Source of the DNA: Hypomyces perniciosus
Lineage: Eukaryota > Ascomycota > Sordariomycetes > Hypocreales > Hypocreaceae
DNA length: 64,000 nt
Assembly (NCBI GenBank): GCA_008477525.1
Contig: SPDT01000005.1
Location: 3,286,001-3,350,000, forward strand
Direction of reading: 5' to 3'
Below are positions 47,932 to 61,248 of the stretch, in pieces. The notes beneath the pieces were generated by a model. The model worked only from the letters and a program-made list of their open reading frames with translations. It made no database searches and had not been told where the DNA came from. Each line of letters opens with the position of its first letter. Positions within the stretch are counted from its first letter, which is position 1. The position numbers and the translations under genes are program-made.

Positions 47932-49794
47932 AAGTTATATAGCTATATATTTTTTCTATTATAGTATTAATCCCAATAAAAGTTTAAAGTAAATTAAAGC
48001 CTATAAGTAATAAATTTAAATTTAATAAGAATATTATATATAATATTATAGTAGTAAAGAACTATCGCAAACCTTAATAATATTATAATTAATAAGTCTA
48101 TTATTATAAAAATTAAAAAAGCTATAAGAATTATAAGAATTACAGGAAACTAGTACTGCCCCTGCCTTATATAAAGATAAAAGAGATAATAGTTATTTTA
48201 TTTACTGTCTTTATAGAATTATTTATTTAATTAATTTATATAATATAGTTAATAATTCTTGCATTTATTATATAAAACGATTCTAAAATAATAATAATCT
48301 TAATAATAAAGAGTAAGTTTATTTAAAGTATAGTACTATAAAGCTATACTTTAACTTTTTTAGCTTTAATAAAGAAAAATAACTTTATTATAAAGTATAT
48401 TATATAATACTAAATACCTTTTAGTATTTAAACTTTAAAGGCAACTTTATTAATTAATTATTGGATATTTCTTTAAAGGAAGATTTTAATAATATACTTT
48501 TTTTACCTTTAACTTAAACTTTAAAAACCCCTTTTAATAGGGATTTTAATATAATTGCATTTTTTATTTAAAATTAATAACTGCTTTACTTTTAGTAAAT
48601 ATATATAGATTTATAAATAATAGATTTTCATATATACTATAAAATTTAATAGTTTAATTAACGACTTTTAAATAGTATATAGGCTTTATTATAATAAAGA
48701 TAGTATTATTTTTAAGGATATATTGTTTTTTTTTTCATTTTAAAAATATATTAAACTTTAGTGATATACTAGAATATTTTTTAAAGTTAATATATATTAA
48801 AGAAATATTAATTAATTACATTTATATTTACATTTACGTATTTTAATATAAAGCCTAGTAATATAAATATTATAGCTATATTATTAACTTCTTGATAATA
48901 TAAAGAATCTATATTTACAGCTACTTTCTTTGCCTTTAACTTTTAATGTTATTATCTTTAAAGTATTTAATAAAACTGTATAATTTTATATAATATAATA
49001 GTTTAAGTATTAGTTTTATATATAATAGGATATAGTTAAAGAGTAGTTAGTATTTTTAAAATAAAACTATTTTAAATATTAAAATATTAATATTAATAAA
49101 TATTACTTAAGCTAATTGCCTAGTAATAGTAATATTTCTTTATAGGTTTTAAATTAAATATAGAAGGAAGTTTTAATTAAATATAAGATTTTAAATAAAA
49201 ATATATTTAAATTTAATAACTTTAATAGCGCTGCTGTCTTTAATTTTATTGCAGGCTAAACTAAATTAAATTAACTATATAAGATTCTTAAAGGTTAAAA
49301 TATATAGTAAATAGAATAGATTCCTTTTTAAAAGGCGCAATAACTTTACTTGCAACTTTATATTTATATATTAAATATTTACTTAATGCTAATTAGTAAG
49401 TTTAATTAATTATAGCTATTATGATCCTTTATATTGTTTACCTTTTACTTAAAAAGTTAAGTAGATTTTAGTTATTTTTATTTATAAAGTATTATATATA
49501 ATAAATATTTTACTTGTACTTTAAAGTAATATAAAAGTTAATTTACTTAATATTTACACTTTCACTATATTACTTTTAATATATTAATAAAGTATTTTAT
49601 TAATATATATAGTTTTTTGTATTAAAAAACTTAGCTAAGCTATTAATTATTTAATTAATATTAATAATTAATAAGCTGTATTTAATTAAAATACTTTGAA
49701 AGCGTAATCCCTATTAAATTTTATTTTAACAAAGTTTTAATATTAAAATTTAATATTATTATTATGGCACTAACTATAACGCGATGTTGACGCC
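47932..49794. other. AT-rich RIP-like DNA without identified element
   Basis: TA-rich, stop-rich sequence of the same character as the mutated transposons. No domain motif or terminal repeat was recognised. Confidence 0.45.
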
Positions 49795-49977
49795 CTGTTA
49801 CGTAAGCCCTGGTTATATAACCAGGCCCTAATGCATTCTTAGCTATAGCTTTCTGTAAAGCTTTAAGGCTTTCTCGCTCTCTACAGTATAATAATAATAT
49901 TTACTCTAACCTGCCTTTTTATACTATAATAGTTTATGCTATCCTTTAACTCGGCTATACTATTACAAGGTATATAC
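49795..49977 (+). repeat. Putative LTR (183 bp) of another retroelement
   Basis: TGTTGACGCCCTGTTACG opens it and TATACTATTACA closes it, followed by AGGTATATACTTAAC as a possible primer-binding site. It contains the perfect 18-nt palindrome CCTGGTTATATAACCAGG (49808-49825). It is less AT-rich than its surroundings. No partner LTR is in the window. Confidence 0.45.
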
Positions 49978-51458
49978 TTAACTAATTATAAATTCCCTTA
50001 AATCCCCCTTTATTCCTAAACCTATAATAACACCTTTATAGCCTAGCTATAATCCCCTAAACCTTATATTTATAGGAAATTAATTATAAGCGAAATAAAT
50101 ATAAAAGACTTAAACCTTACCCTGCAGCTTAATTTAGCTTAATACACTATAATTTTAATTATAAAGCTAGCGCTTTTCCCTTTTCTCTTTAAAACCTTAT
50201 AAAAATCTAGCGTTAATAGTAATTATATATATTTAATAAATATAATTATTTAAGATAATAACCTTTATTATTAACTTTATTTGTTTAATAAAATAATAAT
50301 AAAAAGTTTAATTTAATAAAAAAATAAAAATAAACCTTTAAATAGGAAATCTTAACATAAATAGCTAAAAGTTAAAACCTTAAAATATAAATTAAAGTTT
50401 AAATTAAAGCTTTAAATACAGCTTTACTATTAAACTTTAAAAATAATAACTTATTTAACTACTATTAAATTAAAGACTTTAAGTAATTTAATAGTAAATA
50501 AAAGGATATTATTAAATATAAATAAAAATATATTAATTAATATTTTTAAATTAATATTGCATTTATAAGTAATTAATTAATTTTTTTAACTCAATTAAAA
50601 AAGATTTTATATATTATAAGTCTTTTAAAGGGAGATATATATTAACTGCAATAAAGAAACTTTAATATTATTATTAAGAATTTTAATAACTTTACTTAAT
50701 AGTATTAAAAAACTAATATAATACTTTTCGCTAATTTTAATAAATAATATAAAATAATTAACCTATTTTAACAAGTATTATAGTCTTTTAGTAACCTATA
50801 TATATTAAATAAGCCTTTTTAAAACTTTATAGTAAAGTTATTTATATTAAACAGTAAATGCAGTAAAACTATTAAGCAGATTATAAAGGCTTTAAAAATA
50901 AAGGTCTTTTAAAAGCTTACTAATACTATAAAGACTTAAATAATTAAGTAAGATAAATTTAACTTTACTAAATAGTATTAATTTTACTAGATTATTTATA
51001 ATAAGCTTTAAAGGGGCGTTTACTATAATGCCCTTTATACTGCTTAAATAGGCTAGTATTAATAAATCTATTAATAATAGTAGTATTAGTATTAATAATA
51101 ATATTATTAATACTAATAGAATAATTAAGGTATTACCTTAGCGCTATCCAGTAATTTAATATAATTAAATACAATCTATACTTTATTACTTTACCTTTAA
51201 GTCTTTTATAAAAAATATATTGCTAAAGGATTTTACTTTAACTATAAAAAGTAGGCTATAGCTTTAATAAATATAATACAAAAAGGCTATTTAATATAGG
51301 CTAAAGAAATCTATATTAAATATAAAACTAAAATTGCTAAATCTAGCTATATTAGCTATAATTTAATTTAATAGTACTTTAAAGCTAACAATAAAATAGC
51401 CTAATAAAGTATAATAACTAGACTTTAATAGCGCGCTAATATTACTTATAATGCCTAG
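49978..51458 (+). mobile_element. Probable internal (gag) region after the putative LTR
   Basis: AT-rich, RIP-mutated sequence with no readable motif; the assignment rests only on position after the LTR-like 49795-49977. It is cut off by the Copia family-2 insertion at 51459. Confidence 0.3.
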
Positions 51459-51722
51459 TGTTGGGTTGAGTAGGCCGGGGCCTTACTGCTTACTGGCGCT
51501 AGGGAGCTTTTATCTGCTATATAAGCAGATACAAGCTGACATATATACCGCGTAAGCGATATATCAGACTATGCAGGCGCTTATAAAGCGCCTGCATACA
51601 GCTTCTTCTTTATATTAGCTATATATATATATAGCGAGGCCACTATAGTATATTCTCTTTTATAGAATTAAGCTTTGTTTCCTATCTCTTTATACAGTAT
51701 ATAACTATATTACACTCTGCTA
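51459..51722 (+). repeat. Copia family-2 copy 1, 5' LTR (264 bp)
   Basis: Reverse complement of the LTRs at 53604-53876 and 60981-61243; preceded by CCTAG, a candidate target duplication whose partner lies outside the window. Confidence 0.85.
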
Positions 51723-53598
51723 TAGTTATAAGCCTAAGTAGTAACTATTAGAGTTACTAGAAACTTCTAATTTAATATTATATCTCTCTTTATACCTTTT
51801 ACTTTTACCTTTAAACTATTAAAGCTATTTTTTATAATAAATAATATAAGGGATATTACTTTTATAAAGCTGGAATTAATAGTTTAGTAGATTAAATAAA
51901 TTACTATTTTAATTAACTATATAACTACTATTAAAGTCTACAATAAGATAAATCTTAATATCTTTAATTAACTAAATAACTATTTCCCTGCTATTAAGCT
52001 ATTTACTTTAATAAAAGTAAACGAGTATATAGTTTAAGAGTTTAGTTTTAATGCCTTTTTAATAAATATCTTTATTTACTATAATAATATACTTTAAAAG
52101 TACTAGTTTAATATTACTTTAAATAAAAAAAAGAGGAAGGCTAGTAATATAATTTTAAATTAAATTTAAAAGATAATTAATTCTAGTATTTATATTTTAA
52201 TTTTAATAGACTTTAAAGCTATAGCTTTAACTTTTACTGCTATTAAAGCAGCCTATAATAATAATAAAGACTTTAACGCTAAATTTACTATTTGCGAAAT
52301 TATTAAAAAGCTTAAAAATTAATTAACTTTTTGTAAAAATATAATATATAAAGAAGTATATTTATTTTATTAATATATACTATATAAAGTAAAATAAAGG
52401 AATATTAAGCTAAAAGTGTAATATACCTATTAGGCGTATATTTATATAAGCGCAGTAAAGTATAAGCTTTTTAAAGTTATAGGAATAGTTTTTTAAATAG
52501 CTTTCTTTAAAGCTATTAAAGTATACTTTACTTTAAGCTTTACTGCCTACCATTTATATTATATAAACGGCTTAATTAAAAGCAGTAAAATAAATAAAAT
52601 CTTTTCTTTTAATTAATTTAAATAGTCTTTTTTAAATACTTTAAAAAATATAGAAAATTATATTTAAAGCTTTTACATAATATTTAATAACTGCTTTAAT
52701 AATATATTAAGTAGTAGTAATATATATTTAAAGCCTTTTATTAATAAAGAGTGCCTTTATAGACTTAAAAAGTATACTTAGCCTTTAAATAACTGCAATA
52801 AAGTATATACCGCGCTCGCTAAAAAGCTTAATAAAAAAGGGAAATATACTTTTATACTTAAATAAATTATAGAGATTTGCATATACCTGTAAAAAGATAA
52901 ATAGTAGGTTACCAGTAAAAAGCTTAGTAAAAGGGGTATTAACTTTACTGCCTTAGTATAGGGAGGAATAGCTTTAACTATTATAGCTGCTTTAATTTCC
53001 TTAAATTTAATTAATAAGGAAAATGCAAGCCCTGCAGTATATTTAATAAATATACTAATATATACTAACGCGTAAAATATACTTTACTGCCTTTTTTAAA
53101 GCACCCTCTTTAATATATATAAAGCTATTTATTTTATAAATAACAGGAATTACTTTATTTCTAGTTCTTTTATTTTAAATATAAAAGAAGATTATATTAA
53201 AGTAAAAGGAGCTAGCTATTAAATTATTAAAAGAGGTTATTATTTAATATAGGATACTTTTTATAATTTATATTAAAAGATAGCGCGCTTTATTAAGCTT
53301 TAAGTATAGCTATAGTTAAAGGATTTTATATTAATATTATATTTTTATTAAAGCTTTAGAAAGTAGGGATTTAGCTAATAGGGTATAATAATATACTTTA
53401 TATTAGTATAGCCAATTTAAATACTATTATAGGGAAAGTAAAGTATAGGTATAATCTTCTATTTCTTTAATATAAACCTTTATTGCTTTATATTGCCTTT
53501 ATCCGTAATTATACTATATTAAATAGCTTAATAGCTTTTTCATACTTTTTAATATAGACTATTGTATTTATATAGTATTCAAAAGTAAAAGAAGACTA
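51459..53598 (+). mobile_element. Copia family-2, copy 1: 5' LTR and gag region
   Basis: The 5' LTR (51459-51722) starts TGTTGGGTTGAGTAGGCC and is followed by TAGTTATAAGCCTAAG, a mutated primer-binding site. Bases 51723-53598 are the reverse complement of 60980 down to about 59100 in copy 2, with differences mostly of RIP type. The element breaks at GACTA/ATATA (53598/53599), where copy 2 is inserted, and continues at 61249. No open frame remains. Confidence 0.85.
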
Positions 53599-53603
53599 AT
53601 ATA

Positions 53604-53876
53604 TAGCGGAGCGCGGTACAGCTATATGGAGCATAGAGAGATGGGAAACGAAGCTTGATTCTATGAAAGAGAATATGCCATAGTGGCCTCGCTATATATA
53701 CATATAGCTAACACAAAGAAGAAGCTATATACAGCGCTGTAAGCGTCTACACAGTCTGACATATCGCTTACGCGATGTATATATCAGCTTATATCTGCTT
53801 TATAAGCAGATAAGAGCTCCCTAGCGCTAATAAGCGGTAGGGCCCCGGCCTACTTAACCCAATACACCCCCCAGTT
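53604..53876 (-). repeat. Copia family-2 copy 2, 3' LTR (273 bp)
   Basis: On the minus strand begins TGTATTGGGTTAAGTAGGCC directly after a run of G; ends at TAGC (plus strand) next to the ATATA duplication. Less RIP-mutated than its partner at 60981. Confidence 0.85.
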
Positions 53877-54299
53877 AATAAGGCTATTCCCAATGCCTTA
53901 TTAACTGCTACTCTAGCCTATTTATAGTGTTGTAACTGACTGGCTGCGCTCCTAGAGCCTCTTTTGCTTAGTCAGAAGCTCCTTGTTGTAAATACGTATC
54001 GATATTCTATTATAGAGGTGAAAGGAATGTAAGCGCTGTAGCTATTATTATTCTGTGATAATAGGAAGTTGAACAATAAAGCTCCTAAGTAGGTGAATCG
54101 GTCCTGAACAGCTAGAATGGGTATATTAGCTATCCCCTGGCCTTTATTCCTCGCTCTTCTTCTTTAGTTATTAACATTATTATTATTAATATTAACAATA
54201 ATATTAACATTAACACTAACAGTAATATAGCCCCTGCTATAAGTATTACGCTTTTAATTAATTCCCTTTACACTGCGTGTTTATTAGCTAATAGCGAAA

Positions 54300-54638
54300 T
54301 TGCAGAAGAAGAATACCTTGTCGGTGAAGCGTGGTCGTGGTCGCCCCTTAAAGGTGGCTTATCGCGGCGTTGGTCGCTTAGCTGGCCGAGCGGCCACGCC
54401 TGTTACTGCTCCCGCTCCTGCGCCGGCTAGTCCGGCTCCTTCGCGTCTAAAGGCTTGCCTCGCTGCTAAAGACGCGCGCGCTCTTACTAAGCTGTCTGGC
54501 TCTGCATCTTCGTCTACTTCTGCTACTGCCTCTGCTTCTGCCTCTACTATTACCGCTGCCCCTACTACTATACCATTATCCCCTCTTTATAAAGGTTATC
54601 TAAAGTCAGCAATTACTGGCAAAAGAGACTTCTCCTAG
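54300..54638 (+). CDS. Antisense GC-rich frame with AT-hook, possible gene remnant
   Basis: Inside the 3' internal part of the minus-strand Copia element, the plus strand has an open frame of about 112 codons in sequence far richer in GC than its surroundings. It reads KRGRGRPLK near its start, the core of an AT-hook DNA-binding motif, then a proline/alanine stretch (TAPAPAPASPAPSRL), a lysine-containing helix-like part and a serine/threonine/alanine tail. There is no ATG: the frame is open from TTG 54300 back only to TAG at 54285-54287. Codons use varied third positions, as real genes do. It could be a captured host gene fragment, an element-encoded antisense protein, or a chance frame; I cannot decide. 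Confidence 0.35.
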   Translation: MQKKNTLSVKRGRGRPLKVAYRGVGRLAGRAATPVTAPAPAPASPAPSRLKACLAAKDARALTKLSGSASSSTSATASASASTITAAPTTIPLSPLYKGYLKSAITGKRDFS

Positions 54639-57600
54639 TATATTTCTATCGCCTGCTTTTAGCAGTACACTGCTTGCTTTAGTAGTAATTACTAATGTGC
54701 CCTTTAGTAAACTCCTTTTAGATTTGCCTGTATTGCTCTATCTAATTGTATACTCTATAGTTATTTAGTGCTTATACCGATTGCGTGCCGGCTTTTTTAA
54801 GCTGTAAATAAAGAGTATGACCGGGTAAATATACTGTCCTTTCCTTATACGCTTATAAGCTTATATAATTAAATAGCAACCTAGTGTAAAAAGGCATTGC
54901 GCCTTTAATTTAACCTATTAGAGGAGGAGAACTCGGTTTACCTTAAAGAAGCAGCTGCTTTAGGCAGCAGTAATAATAATAATAACGCCCTTTGCGTGCA
55001 GGCGCGCGAAGGCTAGAAAGCTTTTGGAAAATAGTTATTGCAGTAATAGGATATACCTTTATAGCTAGCAGCCTATAGGCTAGAATTAATTGGTTTCCTG
55101 TATTTTTATATATTCTATTCCAGTAATTATATATCTGCTAAGTTTAATAATACTTTAAAGTATTTAAAGTACTGCTATAGTAAAGCTTTAATAAGCCTAT
55201 TAGTAGGTATAAAGTTAATAGAAAGATAAAAAACTATAAATAATCCTTTCTAGTATTTTTACTAAAGTTATATATTTTATATATTAATATAATGCAGGCG
55301 AGTGTTAATTTATATACTCTTTTTAATTATAAAGTATATAGTTAATTAATTGTTACAATTAATATTTTAATTAATATTAGGGTTAAATTTCATTTCTTAA
55401 AAAAGGCAATATAAACCTATAGCCTCTTTTACTATTTAGGTAAAGGTAAGCAGCTTAGCTTCTATTATAGATATATTAATAATACTTTAATGTATTATAT
55501 TCTATAGGATAAAGCCTAAGAAAAGTATAATAAAATACCCTTAAAATAATCTTTAAATATTTATATTATTAATAAAGGAAGTATCGCTTAAAGCAGTTAA
55601 AACCTATATTTCTCCTCTCCTTTTATATTAAAAAGCTAAAAAACGCTATATATATAAATAGTGGATTAGCTAGTTAACTGGTTTAAAGTACTTTTTACTA
55701 AGGTTAGTTAGAAACTATAATAAAGTTAAAGTACTGTAAGCTATATTAAGCTTTATTATAATAGCTATATAAAGCACTAATCCTACTTTCTTTTAATATA
55801 TTTTAATAGTTGCTTTTAAAGTTTATAATATACTTTTCTAAAGCTTTATAATAGGTATTAAAATTATAAAAAGCTATATTTTTTTATTAAGCTTAAATTA
55901 TTTTGCAATTTTTTTAAAATAGGTTTTATAGGAAAAGTATATTTTATACTTTATATAGTTTTAGGTAATTTTAATCTTTAAAAACTACTATATATTTCCT
56001 TTACTATAAAGTTTATACTTTACTTTTAAAGTATTTAATAGCTTAATATAAAGAGCTTTATTATTATAATAATATATAATTAGGATATTATTTATATAGA
56101 ATATAATAAAGATTATTTAAGCTTTATTATAAAAGAGATAAGGCTTTTTAGAGTTTAAGATTAACCTTTATTACTTTAAGGTTAAAGATAGTTTATTAAA
56201 CTATAGCTTTAGCAAGTCCTTTAAGCTATATAAGGCTTTTGTGAACTTTAGATAAATATTTAGCTGTTTAAAACCCTTAAGGAGCTTATATATAACTAGT
56301 TTTAAGTTTTTATCTTTAAAAGTATTAAGAAAAGTATTTTTAATATTATACTGCTTTAACTTAAAGTTAAATTTTACTATAAAAGTAATAAATATATAAA
56401 AAGAATACACTGCTAATATAACTATATATATACTCTTTATAATAGAGCGCTTTTATAAATCCCTATAGACTATAAAGTAAACTTTATAGTATTTTAGATT
56501 TCTATTTTAGTTAAATTTATAAGTAAAAACTTAATATACTAGTAATAGTTTTATTATTTCCTTTAAGTATATTATTTTTTACTAGGTTCCTTTTATATAT
56601 AGAAAGTTAATTTTATTATATACAGTTTATTTAAATTTATTTTTAAGTAAATGTTTTATAAGCTTTTTTTAGTTTTTTAGTAATTTCGCTAAATCCTTTT
56701 AGTAAACAGTTAATTTATTAAAAGCTATACTTTTCTAAGAAAAAGATTTTTAATTTATTACTATATTAAAAATAATAAATATTATTTCTGTGCTTTTTAA
56801 TTTATTATTTATTAGCTTTTATTAATTAGGCAGCAGTTAATATAATATTAAATTAAAAAGCTTAGTAATTGTTAACTATATATTAGGTTTATTATCTTTA
56901 AAAGTAATGTTTAAGGTATACATTTTAGTTTTATATATTAAGAGATATTTATTAGCCTTTTTTATAGGTTATTTCCTTTAAAGCTTTAAGCTTCTATAAA
57001 TATTAACTACTGCTTTACTGCTTAAAGGATTATTAGCTAGCATTTCTTTAAAAGTCTGCTTTTTTTTTATAAAAGTAGGCAAGTCTTTTATATATTAGTC
57101 TACTTTTAGCCTTAGCAGACTATTTTCCTTTATTAAGTTATATACCTTTAATATATAAGGCCGTTCTTCCGCTATATCCTATTCTGTAAAGGGGGATAGG
57201 TTGCTCGCTAAAGTATTGCCTAGGGTTCCTATTAGCGCGCTAGTATTATTTATAAAGATTGACTATTCTAGGGTAGCCTTTAATATTTAAAGACTAAAAG
57301 GTCCTTTTAGGTGTGCTAGTGGCTTGCTTAAAGTGTTTATTAAGCTATTTTTAATGCTTTATGCCTCTGCTACCTTTAAAGATATACTCTCTTTTTCTAT
57401 ATTACTTATAAAGGTATTCTTTACTATAAGAATATATATAAAAAAGAGTTTAAATTCTAGTTTATTTTCTTTAACTGTATTAAATAGTTTATTTAACTTA
57501 GCTATAAATAGTTTATCCGCAATCTCTTTATTACTATTAAAAAAGCTAATTTTATTAAATTATATATTCTTTATAATAATTACTTTTACTAGGCAGGGTA

Positions 57601-58189
57601 ATTAAATACAATATATATTATTTACAGTATAGCTAATAAAATATCTAATTAGCCCCCTAGGCTTAGTTTTAAATTCTCTCTTTTTCCAGCCAGCTTTATA
57701 GTCTTTATTAAATATATAGGCGCAGTAGCTGTATATATAAAGCCTACTTTAATCTGGCTATAGGTTTATAGAAGGCTCCTTTATTAGAAAGGGTATAAAG
57801 TTACAGAACTATTGCTTTAATTTGTCGATAAATAATATTATATTAAGGCTGCGCGTAGGACTTATATTAATAATATATACTGCAGCTTTTATGCTCTCTG
57901 GCTATAAGTCGGTTAAGAGACCTGCAGCTTTTAGTATCTTAATTAACTTATTTATAACTTCCTAACCTGCCTATTCTAAAGCGCCGTTTAGCTTATATAT
58001 ATAGGAAGGGGCAAGCTCTAGGATAATACCTTTTATATTAGCCTAGATCTAAAAGTATAATAAACTTTTAACTGCAATTACAGCTTTCTTGTTATTTTGC
58101 TTAAAGAAGTATATAGAGATATTATATTGCGTCTTTACTATACTTATAAAGTTAAAAAGAGTATTAAAAACAGTTTTTTATTTTTTATT

Positions 58190-58769
58190 TGTTAAAATAA
58201 CAAGGTTATACTGAACCTTATTTATATATAGCTTCTAGGAAACTGTATACAATACAGCAATAAGGAAACGACTAAGAGTCTAGTTGGGTTACCAATAGAT
58301 AAACAATTAAATTGTAAACGATTTAATAGCTAGAAGCTATAGAATATCTAGTGTATATGCGGCTAATGTAGAAGTGATTGTATGAACAATAGCTTTGTCT
58401 TCTACAATAGTCCTCCGACTAGATAATAGGAATGCGGCAGCAGAATTGGGTTTGTGGCCCCGTTCCTATTTTCCGCAAAATTCATTTGTATAGGAAATCG
58501 GCTAAATCGACTCACGGCCATACAAATAGGAAACCATTTTGGTCAGATTTTTCACAATAGCCATTATGGCTATTGTATTGAGTCTAGGGTAGGCGGGGTA
58601 GCTGGTCCTAGCTTAATTGTTATCGTTGAAGATAACAGAAATTTCCTGACTTACACCGAAGTTCCTCCAGAACTCGGTCCTAGCGTCGGGCCTAATTCTA
58701 GGTCTAGCCAGAATAGGAAGGTTACCTAAATACACTAAAATCCTTACTTTTTAGCCCTCCTTTTTAACA
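58190..58769 (-). mobile_element. Copia family-1 solo LTR (580 bp), nested in family-2 copy 2
   Basis: TGTTAAAATAACAAGG to CTCCTTTTTAACA on the plus strand, flanked by TTATT on both sides (58185-58189 and 58770-58774). It is the reverse complement of the LTR at 47352-47931 and has the same length. It keeps more C and G than the Copia sequence around it, including the intact terminal ACA lost in the other copy. Confidence 0.9.
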
Positions 58770-60980
58770 TTATTTAATAAAAGGCGCATATATAACTATA
58801 CACTATATTCTTCTTTAAATACCAGAAGCTAGTTATCTTTATTATAGCCTTTAAGATAGTCTTAAAGATCCTAGTATACTTTAAAAAACAGTTTTAATGC
58901 TTGTTTATTAAATAGTCTGCAAAAGATAACCTATTTCATGTACGTAAAAGTATAAGCCTTATATTCTATACGCATAGTTCCCTTAATATATATATTCCTT
59001 GCATTCTTTATAAATACTTTAAGCGCTTCTAGGCCTAAATATTTTAATTATAGATACTAGAGTTGTTTAAAGTTATATTATAGTATTAGGGGATTATATA
59101 TTAGTCTTCTCCTGCTTCTTAATGCTGTATAAATACTATAGTCTATATTAAAAAAAATAAAAAAAGCTATTAAGCTGCTTAGTATAGTATATTTAAAGAT
59201 AAAGGCAATATAAAGTAATAGGGGCTTATATTAAAGAAACAGAAAATCATACTTATACTTTACTTTCTCTATAATAGTATTTAAACTAGCTATATTAATG
59301 CGAAATATATTATTGCACCCTATTAACTAAATCTTTACTTTTTAAAGCTTTAATAAAAATATAATATTAATATAAAATCCTTTAATTATAACTATATTTA
59401 AAAGCTTAATAAAGTGTATTATCTTTTAATATAAATTATAGAAAATATCCTTTAATAGATAATGACCTCTTTTAATTATTAAATAGCTAGCTTCTCTTAC
59501 TTTAATATAATCTTTTTTTATATTTAAAATAAAAGAGCTGGGAATAAAGTAATTCCTGTTATTTATAAAGTAAATAGCATTATATATATTAAAGAGGGTA
59601 CTTTAAGAGAGGCAGTAAAGTATATCCTATATATTAATATATATTAATATATTTGTTAAGTATACTATAGGGCTTGTATCTTCTTTATTAATTAGGTTTA
59701 AGGAGATTAAGGTAGCTATAATAGTTAAGGCTGTTCCTCTTTATATTAGGGCAGTAAGGTTAATACCCTTTTTACTAAGCTTCTTGCAGGTAACCTATTA
59801 TTTATCTTTTTATAAGCGCGCGCAAATCTCTATAGCTTATTTAAGTGTAAAAGTATACTTCCTTTTTTTATTAAGCCTTTTAGTAAGCGCAGTATATACC
59901 TTACTATAATTATTTAAAGGCTAAGTATACCTTTTAAGTCTATAAAGGCACTTTTTATTAATAAAAGGCTTTAAATATATATTACTACTATTTAATATAT
60001 TATTAAAGCAGTTATTAAATATTATATAAAACTTATAAATATAATTCTCTATATTCTTTAAAGTATTTAAAAAAAAGCTATTTAAACTAATTAAAAGAGA
60101 AGATTTTATTTATTTTACTGCTTTTAATTAGGCTATTTATATAGTATAAGTAATAGGCAGTAAAGCTTAAAGTAAAGTATACTTTAATAGCTTTAAAGAA
60201 AACTATTTAAAAAGCTGTTTTTATAACCTCTAAAAGCTTATACCTTATTGTATTTATATAAATATATACCTATTAAATATACTATACTTTTAGTTTAATA
60301 TTCCTGCACTTTACTTTATATAGTATATATTAATAAGATAAATATACTTCCTTATATATTATATTCTCGCAAAGAGTTAGTTAATCTTTAAGCTTTTTAA
60401 TAATTTAGCGAATAGTAAACTTAGCGTTAAAGTCTATATTATTATTATAGGCTGCTTTAATAGCAGTAAAGGCTAAAGCCGCAGCTTTAAAGTCTATTAA
60501 GACTAAAGTATAGATATTAAAGTTAACTATCTTTTAAATCTAATTTAGAATTATATTACTAGCCTTCCTTTTTTCTTTATTTAAAGTAATATTAAACTAA
60601 TATTCTTAAAGTATACTATTATAGTAAATAGAGATATCTACTATAAAGGCATTAAGACTAAACTTTTATACTATATACTCCTTTACTTCTATTAAAGTAA
60701 ATGGCTTAATAGCAGGGAAATAGTTATTTAGTTAATTAAAGAGATTAAGATTAATCCTATTCTAGACCTTAGCAGTAGTTATATAGTTAATTAAAACAGT
60801 AATCCATTTAATCCACTAAACTATTAATTTTAGCTTTATAAAAGTAATATCCCCTGTGCTATTTATTATAAAAAATAGCTTTAATAGCTTAAAGGCAAAA
60901 GTAAAGGGTATAAAGAGAGATATAATATTAAAGTAAAAGTTTTTAGTAACTTTAATAGTTATTACCTGGGCTTATAATTA

Positions 60981-61243
60981 TAGCGGAGCGCGGTATAGCT
61001 ATATAGAGTATAGAGAGATAGGAAATGAAGCTTGATTCTATAAAAGAGAATATACTGTAGTGGCCTCGCTATATATACATATAGCTAATATAAAGAAGAA
61101 GCTGTATACAGCGCTGTAAGCGTCTGCACAGTCTAATATATCGCTTACGCGATATATATATTAGCTTGTATCTGCTTTGTAAGCAGATAAAAGCTCCCTA
61201 GCACTAATAAGCAGTAGGGCCCCAGCCTACTTAACCTAATATA
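60981..61243 (-). repeat. Copia family-2 copy 2, 5' LTR (263 bp)
   Basis: Same orientation as 53604-53876. Its outer end reads TATATTAGG on the minus strand, where the partner has TGTATTGGG, the change expected from RIP. The following minus-strand bases TAATTATAAGCCCAGG resemble the primer-binding site of copy 1. Confidence 0.85.
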
Positions 61244-61248
61244 ATATA

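Larger units (their letters stand above)
53604..61243 (-). mobile_element. Copia family-2, copy 2: full-length, nested in copy 1
   Basis: A complete minus-strand element: 5' LTR 60981-61243, internal region, 3' LTR 53604-53876. ATATA flanks it on both sides (53599-53603 and 61244-61248). Reverse transcriptase is legible on the minus strand at 56410-56201 (FIVKFNFKLKQYNIKNTFLN, later KALYSLKD) and the tetrad reads YINN at 56098-56087 in place of YVDD. PPT-like GGGGGG (minus strand) abuts the 3' LTR at 53877-53882. Length is 7640 bp, or about 7055 bp without the solo LTR inserted at 58190. RIP mutations have destroyed all pol frames. Confidence 0.9.

Noticed and set aside
57324..57605. A 93-codon hydrophobic plus-strand frame
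   Set aside because: It is antisense to the mutated Copia pol of copy 2; its Leu/Ile/Phe richness follows from AT-rich codons.
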